A stretch of DNA of 40,432 bases. Origin: Planctomycetota bacterium. GTDB taxonomy: Bacteria; Planctomycetota; Planctomycetia; Pirellulales; Pirellulaceae. Position 1 is the stretch's first letter, and every line of letters starts with the position of its first letter. The position numbers and the translations under genes are program-made. Below, in pieces: positions 8,634 to 15,102 of this stretch. The notes below the pieces were generated by a model, which saw nothing but the letters and a program-made list of their open reading frames with translations, was not told where the DNA came from and searched no databases. The DNA is taken from the NCBI GenBank assembly GCA_029259935.1, contig JAJDEH010000301.1, forward strand, positions 1-40,432. The letters run 5' to 3'.

Positions 8634-9821
8634 CTACACCAGTTCTTCCAAGGATCGCAGCGCGAACGCCGTATGCAGTGCTGATCCCAACGGCAACGCG
8701 TCTTCATCAACTTTGAAGCGCGGATGATGGACCGACCAAGTGGCCCCCTGCTCTTCGTTGCGAATGCCGAGCCCGACGAAGCAGCCGCTGACGCGCTCGG
8801 TATAGTAGGCAAAGTCTTCACCGCCCATGATGGGTGGCGATTCGACCGCGTTATTGTCGCCAAAATGAGAACGCCAAAGATCCCGCGCGACATCCCAGCA
8901 ATGCGCGTCATTCACGGTCGGCGGATAATCGTGGCCGGGAAACTCGACCACGGTCGTGCAGCGATTGGCCTCGGCAATTCCCGTCGCGATCTCGCGGATA
9001 CGCTCCTGCAACTGTTGCAATTCGTCCAGCGTCAATGCGCGAATCGTGCCTGTCATTTCCACATCCGGGGGAATGACGTTGTACGCCTCGCCGCCGTGCA
9101 CGGTGGTCACGCTGATGACGGCCGAACGGAGCGGGTCGAATTCTCGCGAAACGATGGTCTGTAGTTCCGTCACGATCTTTGCCGCCGTGGTCACCGGGTC
9201 AATTGCATGATGCGGCATGGCTGCGTGTCCCCCCTTCCCTGTCACGACGATCTTCAGCGATCCGGCCGCCGCCAAAAACGTTCCCGCGCGGCCAGCAATC
9301 AGACCCGTTGGAACAAACGGCCACACATGCAGCCCAAAGATCCGCTGCACCTGAGGGTCATCCAACGCTCCTTCCTCACGCATCCGCTTCCCCCCTGCCC
9401 CGCCCTCTTCAGCCGGTTGAAACAGCAGTTTCACGGTGCCTCGAATCTCCCCCTCGTGCTGCTTCAACAACCGAGCCGCGCCAAGCAACATCGCGGTATG
9501 ACAATCGTGCCCACATGCGTGCATCTTGCCATCGACTTCACTAGGAAACTCGACGTCGGCTTCTTCGTGAATAGGCAGCGCGTCCATGTCCGCGCGCAGA
9601 GCCACGCAAGGCCCCCGGCCGTTGCCCAGCGTCGCCAGGACTCCGGTTTCGGCAATGTTCGCTCGGTAAGCAATGCCCAGTTCATCCAGCGTACTCTGAA
9701 CCAGAGCGCTGGTTTTTTCTTCTTCGTACATCAACTCCGGCTGCCGATGAATCGTTCGCCGCAAGTTGACAATCCAGTCCTTGATCGACTGAGCTTCGTT
9801 TACGATTTCGTTAATGGACAT
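8634..9821 (-). CDS. M20-family metal-dependent amidohydrolase
   Basis: The 395-residue cytoplasmic enzyme is an M20D-type amidohydrolase (hippurate hydrolase, N-acetyl-amino-acid deacetylase and IAA-amino-acid hydrolase group). Metal ligands are in place: HACGHD (101-106) with the Cys and His characteristic of this subfamily, the EE pair at 138-139, His165 in GLHVWP, and a C-terminal His in SVHHPRF. A small dimerisation domain lies at about 185-300. It removes an acyl group from an amide; the natural substrate cannot be told from sequence. GGAGGG six bases before the ATG at 9821 fixes the start. The longer frame to 9905 would overlap the upstream divergent gene. Confidence 0.92.
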   Translation of the reverse strand: MSINEIVNEAQSIKDWIVNLRRTIHRQPELMYEEEKTSALVQSTLDELGIAYRANIAETGVLATLGNGRGPCVALRADMDALPIHEEADVEFPSEVDGKMHACGHDCHTAMLLGAARLLKQHEGEIRGTVKLLFQPAEEGGAGGKRMREEGALDDPQVQRIFGLHVWPFVPTGLIAGRAGTFLAAAGSLKIVVTGKGGHAAMPHHAIDPVTTAAKIVTELQTIVSREFDPLRSAVISVTTVHGGEAYNVIPPDVEMTGTIRALTLDELQQLQERIREIATGIAEANRCTTVVEFPGHDYPPTVNDAHCWDVARDLWRSHFGDNNAVESPPIMGGEDFAYYTERVSGCFVGLGIRNEEQGATWSVHHPRFKVDEDALPLGSALHTAFALRSLEELV

Positions 9822-9901
9822 GATCCCTCCAGCACTTTTGCCTTCTATGTTTTGCAGAACAGTGTTTCTAGCCTTTACAATGGTGGAATGGAAGAGAGGG
9901 C

Positions 9902-9928
9902 TCACGCGAAGGCGCTAAGTCGTGAAGG
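9902..9928 (+). repeat. Palindromic repeat copy 2, 5' of GxxExxY gene
   Basis: This 27-base copy has the core GCGAAGGCGCTAAG and variable base T. It lies in forward orientation 10 bases before the GTG start of the GxxExxY gene and is read through in frame from the ATG at 9888. It differs at two positions from the direct copy at 10325-10350 on the other side of the gene. Confidence 0.92.
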
Positions 9929-9938
9929 GAAGACACAT

Positions 9939-10340
9939 GTGAACGAGAATGAAATTGGCAAGGTCGTGGTCGACTGTGCGTTTCAAGTTCACAAGAACTT
10001 GGGGCCAGGGTTGCTCGAATCGGTTTATGAAATCGCATTGGCCCATGAGCTGCGGAAGCGCGAGATGCCGGCAAAGCGGCAGGTACCGATTTCTGTTGTC
10101 TACGATGACATCGAGTTCGAGGAAGGCTTTCGAGCAGATATCATTGTCAGCGGAACGGTGATTGTTGAGATCAAGTCGCTCGAAAAAATTCATCCTGTCC
10201 ACAAGAAACAATTACTAACTTATCTTCGGCTGGCGGATAAACGCTTGGGATATCTGATCAACTTTGGGGCTGAGTTGATTAAGGATGGGATTTCCAGGAT
10301 CGTAAACGGTGCGGACGATTGGGGCACGCGAAGGCGCTAA
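9939..10340 (+). CDS. GxxExxY protein, PD-(D/E)xK nuclease-like
   Basis: The 133-residue product carries the name-giving motif GLLESVYE (G-x-x-E-x-x-Y) near residue 26. It also has FRADIIVSG followed by VIVEIKS, the D and E-x-K of a PD-(D/E)xK nuclease core, and the family blocks HKKQLLTYLRL and LGYLINFG. The family (NCBIfam TIGR04256, from memory) is of unknown function. The GTG at 9939 begins the conserved NENEIGKVVVDCAF; an ATG at 9888 would add 17 residues, ten of them (HAKALSREGK) encoded by the upstream repeat. The stop TAA at 10338 is inside the downstream repeat, which also encodes the last few residues. The gene is thus embedded between repeat copies. It is divergent from the amidohydrolase gene. 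Confidence 0.9.
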   Translation: MNENEIGKVVVDCAFQVHKNLGPGLLESVYEIALAHELRKREMPAKRQVPISVVYDDIEFEEGFRADIIVSGTVIVEIKSLEKIHPVHKKQLLTYLRLADKRLGYLINFGAELIKDGISRIVNGADDWGTRRR

Positions 10341-10350
10341 GCCGCGAAGG
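10325..10350 (+). repeat. Palindromic repeat copy 3, overlapping GxxExxY stop
   Basis: This forward copy (core GCGAAGGCGCTAAG, variable base C) contains the TAA stop of the GxxExxY gene at 10338-10340. It is a direct repeat of copy 2 with 24 of 26 bases identical and a perfect 26-base inverse of copy 4 across a 30-base pyrimidine-rich loop. Confidence 0.95.
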
Positions 10351-10380
10351 AAACCCGCAGGGACACTTTCTTTCTTCTTC

Positions 10381-10407
10381 CCTTCGCGGCTTAGCGCCTT
10401 CGCGTGA
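10381..10407 (-). repeat. Palindromic repeat copy 4, inverse of copy 3
   Basis: The reverse complement of copy 3 without mismatch over 26 bases. Together they can form a very long hairpin between the GxxExxY stop and the esterase start, 95 bases before the ATG at 10502. The structure could end transcription of the GxxExxY gene and insulate the esterase. Confidence 0.95.
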
Positions 10408-10501
10408 GAATTTCCGGAACCAGTTGCAATTGGCGCGTCGGTACTTCACCATAGTGTCAAGTCAACCACCCCCTGCCCTCCCCTTCCCACGAGGTGAACT
10501 T

Positions 10502-12601
10502 ATGCGGCGATGTGTTCTAGCTTTCGCGGTCTTGGCTTTGTTTCAAGTGGCTTTCAACGCGCCCGCCTCCGCTGAAAACAAACAGCTTGATACCTCACGG
10601 GGCGACAAGATGATTGCCGAGTATTTTCGGCATGAAACCGAGAAGCTGCGCGATGGCTGCATGGCGGACGTCAAGTCGCTGCAAGACTGGCAGGCGAAGC
10701 GCGAAACCTATCACCAGCAACTGCTGGAAATGCTCGGACTGGATCCGCTGCCCGAGCGCACCGACTTGAAAGCGAAGATCACCAGCAAGGCGGAACATGA
10801 CGAGTTCACCGTCGAACAGTTGCAGTTTCAGTCGCGGCCCGGACTGTACGTCACCGGGAATCTTTATGTGCCGCGAAACCTGGAAAAACCCGCGCCGGCC
10901 ATTCTGTACGTCTGTGGGCACGGACGGGTGAAAAAGGACGGCGTCAGTTACGGCAACAAAGTCCACTACCAGCACCATGGCGCTTGGTTTGCCCGCAACG
11001 GCTATGTCTGCCTAACGATCGATACGCTGCAGTTGGGCGAGATCGAAGGAATCCATCATGGCACGTACAACCACGACATGTGGTGGTGGTTGAATCGAGG
11101 CTATACGCCGGCCGGCGTGGAGGCTTGGAACTGCGTGCGGGCGCTGGACTATTTGGAAACTCGGAAAGAAGTTGACGCGACACGCTTCGGCGTGACCGGC
11201 CGTAGCGGCGGGGGTGCCTATAGTTGGTGGATCGCGGCGATCGATGATCGCATTAAGGCCGCCGTTCCCGTGGCCGGAATCACCGATCTGGAAAATCATG
11301 TGATTGACGGCACGGTCGAAGGCCATTGCGACTGCATGTTCATGGTCAACACTTATCGATGGGACTACGGCCAAGTCGCCGCGCTGGTCGCTCCTCGTCC
11401 CCTGCTGATCAGCAACACCGATCGCGATGGGATTTTCCCACTGGAAGGCGTCGTGCGGACCCATGCCCAAGTTCGCAAGATCTACGAACTTCACAAAGCG
11501 ACCGACAAGCTGGCCCTGCACATTACCGCCGGACCGCACAAGGACACGCAAGAACTGCGCGTGCACGCGTTTCGCTGGTTTAATCATTTCCTCAAGAATG
11601 ACGACGAACTGATTGAGAAGACAGCGGTCAAGATGTTTGAACCGGAAGATCTGAAAGTATTTGACAAGCTGCCGGAAGATGAACTCAATTCGGAAATCCA
11701 AGAGACCTTCGTCAGCAAATCGGACTCGACCGACGTGCCGGAAGGCAAGAAGGCATGGCGAGCGAAACGCGACTCCTGGCGAACGGCCTTGCAAGAAAAA
11801 GCGTTTCGCGGCTGGCCACAGGAAGCCAACGACTTATCAACCAAGGAAGTTTTTTCCGTCGAGCGTCACGGCATTCACTTTCAAGCGATCGATTTTGAGA
11901 GCCAGAAGTCGATTCGTTTGCGATTGTATGTCGCTCACCGAGCCGGTTTAGATAAAGCAGATTTGGTCGTGCTGAACGTACTCGATGAGAATTCGTGGTC
12001 CGAGTTCTTGGCTACCATGCGGCCAGGTTTTGAAGAAGAACTCAAGGGGGAGTTTCTGCCGGAAGGCGATGAGGAGATGTTCAAACAGACGCAGGGCATG
12101 TTCAAGTCGTTCAAATGGGCGATGGCCTATGTCGCTCCCCGCGGTGTGGGCCCGACCGCTTGGGACCAAAGCAAGAAGAAGCAAACTCAACATCGCCGGC
12201 GTTTTTATTTGCTGGGTCAGTCGCTCGATGGGATGCGTGTGTGGGATGTCCGCCAAGCGGCCGCAGCGCTACGTTCATTGGATAGCATGAAGAATGTCCC
12301 GCTGTGGTTGCAAAGCCAGCGGCGGATGGCGGGCGTGACGCTGTATGCATCGCTGTACATTCCCGAGGTGACGCGATTGGATCTGCACGACATGCCGAAG
12401 ACCCATCGCGAAGGCCCGTTTCTGTTGAATGTGCGGCGTTATTTGGACCTTCAGCAAACGGTCGCCATGGCGGCGGAGAACTCACGAGTCGTGCTGTACC
12501 AGGACGAAAAGATGGGTTGGGACTTTCCAAGCCAGGTGGCGGAGAAGCTGGACTGGGGCAAGAAGCAAATCCAAATCCGCACTCCGCCGAAAGCTGATTA
12601 G
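10502..12601 (+). CDS. Exported alpha/beta hydrolase, acetyl-xylan-esterase-like
   Basis: The 699-residue protein has a signal peptide (MRRCVLAFAVLALFQVAF, cleavage near ASA). The first half is an alpha/beta hydrolase of the acetyl-xylan esterase/dienelactone hydrolase type: oxyanion region VCGHGR, nucleophile Ser235 in TGRSGGG, acid Asp307 or Asp309 in NTDRDG, and His346 in AGPHKD. The residues after about 380 form a second region without catalytic motifs that ends with a degenerate hydrolase-like fold (GQSLDGMRVWDVRQAA, in which Asp replaces Gly after the GxS). It may therefore be a tandem hydrolase with an altered C-terminal copy. It likely cleaves esters of polysaccharides outside the cell. 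GAGGTGAA lies before the ATG at 10502; the longer frame to 10319 is encoded by the repeats. Confidence 0.82.
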   Translation: MRRCVLAFAVLALFQVAFNAPASAENKQLDTSRGDKMIAEYFRHETEKLRDGCMADVKSLQDWQAKRETYHQQLLEMLGLDPLPERTDLKAKITSKAEHDEFTVEQLQFQSRPGLYVTGNLYVPRNLEKPAPAILYVCGHGRVKKDGVSYGNKVHYQHHGAWFARNGYVCLTIDTLQLGEIEGIHHGTYNHDMWWWLNRGYTPAGVEAWNCVRALDYLETRKEVDATRFGVTGRSGGGAYSWWIAAIDDRIKAAVPVAGITDLENHVIDGTVEGHCDCMFMVNTYRWDYGQVAALVAPRPLLISNTDRDGIFPLEGVVRTHAQVRKIYELHKATDKLALHITAGPHKDTQELRVHAFRWFNHFLKNDDELIEKTAVKMFEPEDLKVFDKLPEDELNSEIQETFVSKSDSTDVPEGKKAWRAKRDSWRTALQEKAFRGWPQEANDLSTKEVFSVERHGIHFQAIDFESQKSIRLRLYVAHRAGLDKADLVVLNVLDENSWSEFLATMRPGFEEELKGEFLPEGDEEMFKQTQGMFKSFKWAMAYVAPRGVGPTAWDQSKKKQTQHRRRFYLLGQSLDGMRVWDVRQAAAALRSLDSMKNVPLWLQSQRRMAGVTLYASLYIPEVTRLDLHDMPKTHREGPFLLNVRRYLDLQQTVAMAAENSRVVLYQDEKMGWDFPSQVAEKLDWGKKQIQIRTPPKAD

Positions 12602-12631
12602 AACCGCCCTGGAAGGTCAGGTTCAAAAAGG

Positions 12632-12660
12632 TTGACATGGGAGACAAGTTGTCTTAGAAT
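12632..12660 (+). promoter_or_regulatory. Sigma-70-type promoter of blaI-like operon
   Basis: TTGACA at 12632-12637 and TAGAAT at 12655-12660 are separated by exactly 17 bases, a near-consensus housekeeping promoter. It lies 50 bases before the repressor's ATG. Its spacer holds a palindromic operator, so binding there would block RNA polymerase. Confidence 0.85.
12642..12654. promoter_or_regulatory. Operator 1 for the BlaI-type repressor
   Basis: AGACAAGTTGTCT is a perfect palindrome around a central base and occupies the -35/-10 spacer. BlaI/MecI repressors bind as dimers to such dyads in their own promoters. Autoregulation is inferred from position. Confidence 0.8.
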
Positions 12661-12663
12661 CCT

Positions 12664-12678
12664 GAGACAACCTGTCTC
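12664..12678. promoter_or_regulatory. Operator 2 for the BlaI-type repressor
   Basis: GAGACAACCTGTCTC has perfect 6-base arms and shares the GACAA half-site with operator 1. The two dyad centres are 23 bases apart, about two helical turns, which would place two dimers on one face of the DNA. This site covers the likely transcription start. Confidence 0.8.
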
Positions 12679-12710
12679 ACAGTGACCGCACAGCTCGTTT
12701 TTGAAGCCCC

Positions 12711-13133
12711 ATGTCCCACGATTTGCCCAACGTTACCGAAACGGAACTCGCCGTGCTGGAGTTTTTGTGGCAGGCGGGAACGGCGACGAAACGGGAAATC
12801 GTGGCGGAACTTTATCCGCGCCAGGCCGATTCTGACTTTGCGACGGTTCATAAGTTGTTGCAACGATTGGAAGCCAAGGGCCATATCGAGCGGGATCGCG
12901 ATTCGTTCGCGCACGTCTTTCGTACCACGCGAAACCGCGAGGATTTTGTCGGCCAACAGCTCGAAGCCGTGGCGGAAAAGCTGTCGGGCGGCTCGTTGAC
13001 GCCGCTGCTGATTCACTTGGTGGAAAAGCGGCGGTTGAGCAAAGCGGAACGGGAACGAATTCGGCAATTGCTGGACGAAGCGGACGATTCGCCTGCCAAG
13101 AATTCGCCCGCCAACAAAAGGAGAAAGCGTTGA
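12711..13133 (+). CDS. BlaI/MecI-family transcriptional repressor
   Basis: The 140-residue protein has the BlaI/MecI/CopY winged-helix domain: ETELAVLEFLWQAGTATKRE with the helix-turn-helix, then DFATVHKLLQRLEAKGHIER (recognition helix and wing), and a helical dimerisation region near 85-140. In the family, the partner M56 protease triggers cleavage of the repressor and derepression of the operon. The C-terminus is basic (NKRRKR). The ATG lacks a Shine-Dalgarno site. The stop codon overlaps the TTG start of the peptidase gene (TTGA), so the two are translationally coupled. No beta-lactamase gene is present, so the target is probably this operon and unlinked genes. Confidence 0.93.
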   Translation: MSHDLPNVTETELAVLEFLWQAGTATKREIVAELYPRQADSDFATVHKLLQRLEAKGHIERDRDSFAHVFRTTRNREDFVGQQLEAVAEKLSGGSLTPLLIHLVEKRRLSKAERERIRQLLDEADDSPAKNSPANKRRKR

Positions 13134-15073
13134 GTTGGCTTGTGGAAATCGCGTTGACAAACGCAGTGCTGGCGACCTTGCTGGCGCTGTTTGCCTGGCT
13201 AGTGTCGCGGCTGCATGGCAATCCCCACTTGTCGTTTTTCTTGTGGTTGCTGGTGTTGGTGAAGCTGGTCACGCCGCCCCTGGTTCATGTTCCGCTGCCC
13301 CTGTTGCAGGAAACCACGGCGGTTGTTGAAGGCTACTCGAACGAGTCCCCAGCAATTCTTAGCGGCGAGCGGCCGCCCTCCCCTGCCCTGCCCGCTTTGC
13401 CACCCACTTCCAACCATCTTGAGTCAGCCAACGGTGTGACGAGTTTTTCTTGGAGTCTTATCGTGGCCGTCGCTTGGATCGTCGGCAGCGTTTTCTGGGC
13501 TGGGTTCATCTTGCACCGGGTCTTGCAGTTCAACCGGTTGGTCCGCCGTGCGGACGTCGCGCCCAGTGAATTGCTGGTCATGGCACGGCGAGTTGCCCGC
13601 GACGTGGGCGTTTCGCCGCCCATCGATCTGCGAGTCACGACGGCTCGGGTGACGCCTTCGGTTTGGGCTTTCGGCGGCCGACCGGTCTTGTTGCTGCCGC
13701 GAGTCCTTGTAGCAAGTCTGACGGAAGATCAACTCACCACGTTGTTGGCTCATGAGTTGACGCACATACGCCGGCGCGATCATTGGGTGCGATGGCTGGA
13801 ATTGACAGTGATGATCGTCTACTGGTGGCACCCGGTCGCCTGGTGGGCGCGGCGCAATTTACAATTTGCCGAAGAACGATGCTGCGATGTGGAAGTCATC
13901 GCGGCTTTTCCTGGCTCGGCGCGAACTTACGCCGGGGCACTCGTGGAGACAATTGATAGTTTGGCGGAGGTTCCGAAACTTCCGTTGATGGCCAGCGGGC
14001 TAGGGCAAGGCTCGGAACTAACTTGGAGAATTGAAATGATGCTACGTCAGAAATCGCATATCAGAATGTCTTGGCTAACCAAGGCCGGGTTGCTATTACT
14101 CGCGGCGTTGGTCTTGCCGGTGTCTTCGCGACTGGTCAGCGGAGATGACGGCGCGGTGCCGCCCAAGGAGAGATCCAGCGGCCCGGCGGCAGGCGGCGAG
14201 GATGCGGTCCAGGCCGATGTGAATTCCAAGAAATTTGTGTCCAGGAAGGCTCAACCCGCGCCCAAGGGCGGTTTTTCGGTCACCATTGTGGATGGAGATC
14301 GAAAATCGACGCTGACCAGTCATAGCCGAATTCTTCGCGCATTGCGTTCACGGGCGCGTGCCAAAGGCGGCGCGGATGACGAATTCTCCGCCGTCCTGAA
14401 CTTCAACGGGACCCAGGCCACATTTGATGATCCAACCGCGGCGCTCGCCGCAAGCCAGCGTGTAATTCAGGTGATGACCGCCGCGCGGCGAGCCGGGATC
14501 AAGTTGGACGACCTGGGTCAAGTTGAAGTGCCAATCAAAGAACTTGCTCCGAGGGTTGGCGGCGGTCAAGGCGGTCGCGGCGGCGGTGCCGGTGGTGGAG
14601 CGGGAGGAAATGGCGGCGCGGGAGGAGCTGGGCAACCTGGACTTCCCGGCCGGGGTGGCGGTGCTGGATTCGGTGGCGGCGGCGGTCGTGGTGGTGCCGG
14701 TGGCGGAGCCGGCGGCGGTGCTGGAGGAGCTGGTGGTGCCAGTGGGCGACCAGGGTTGCCAGGACAAGGCGGTGCGGGAGGTCGAGGCGGTGCTGGATTC
14801 GGTGGTGGCGCTGGCGGTGGTGCCGGTGGGCGACCTGGGTTACCAGGACAAGGCGGTGCTGGAGGCCAAGGCGGAGGCGCTGGGTTCGGCGGCGGCCGTG
14901 GTGGTGCCGGTGGATTCGGCGGCGGCGGGGCAGGAGGAGTTGGTGGCCAGGGCGGACAGGGTGGCGGCGCCGGTCAAGGCGGGCAAGCCACCAAAGAGAT
15001 TCGTATCCGTCAGTTTCGCACGCTGTTCAGCGAAGCATTGCGCGGCGGAAAGCCGGTCAAGAGCGGTCAGTAG
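13130..15073 (+). CDS. M56 (BlaR1-like) membrane metallopeptidase with Gly-rich tail
   Basis: The 647-residue protein has hydrophobic segments at about 8-28, 34-56, 107-130 and 316-334. Between the last two is an M56 peptidase domain with the zinc motif HELTH (208-212) and a downstream FAEERCCD. It should cleave the coupled repressor or its own chain on signal. The penicillin-binding sensor of classical BlaR1 is missing. Instead the outer part has a small domain (about 380-475) and 140 residues of almost pure Gly/Ala repeats with three collagen-like PGLPG units, ending in a basic segment. Such sensor replacements are common in planctomycetes; the ligand is unknown. TTG start with AAAGGAGAAAG upstream. 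Confidence 0.9.
   Translation: MSWLVEIALTNAVLATLLALFAWLVSRLHGNPHLSFFLWLLVLVKLVTPPLVHVPLPLLQETTAVVEGYSNESPAILSGERPPSPALPALPPTSNHLESANGVTSFSWSLIVAVAWIVGSVFWAGFILHRVLQFNRLVRRADVAPSELLVMARRVARDVGVSPPIDLRVTTARVTPSVWAFGGRPVLLLPRVLVASLTEDQLTTLLAHELTHIRRRDHWVRWLELTVMIVYWWHPVAWWARRNLQFAEERCCDVEVIAAFPGSARTYAGALVETIDSLAEVPKLPLMASGLGQGSELTWRIEMMLRQKSHIRMSWLTKAGLLLLAALVLPVSSRLVSGDDGAVPPKERSSGPAAGGEDAVQADVNSKKFVSRKAQPAPKGGFSVTIVDGDRKSTLTSHSRILRALRSRARAKGGADDEFSAVLNFNGTQATFDDPTAALAASQRVIQVMTAARRAGIKLDDLGQVEVPIKELAPRVGGGQGGRGGGAGGGAGGNGGAGGAGQPGLPGRGGGAGFGGGGGRGGAGGGAGGGAGGAGGASGRPGLPGQGGAGGRGGAGFGGGAGGGAGGRPGLPGQGGAGGQGGGAGFGGGRGGAGGFGGGGAGGVGGQGGQGGGAGQGGQATKEIRIRQFRTLFSEALRGGKPVKSGQ
14555..14986 (+). repeat. 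Coding Gly-rich low-complexity region
   Basis: GGN-type codon repeats encode residues 476-619 of the M56 protein. Three longer imperfect units, each with a PGLPG block followed by a GAGFGGG block, begin near residues 501, 539 and 567. The period and the DNA similarity between units suggest growth by slippage or unequal crossing-over. Confidence 0.85.
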
Positions 15074-15102
15074 AAGCTATCCCACATGCGGAGACGCAAG
15101 CA

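Noticed and set aside
10319..10501. Upstream extension of the esterase frame
   Set aside because: It is encoded by the palindromic repeats and has no signal peptide; the ATG at 10502 has both a signal peptide and a ribosome site.
14555..14986. Possible CRISPR or satellite array
   Set aside because: The repeats are in-frame codons of one protein, without spacers or constant unit length.
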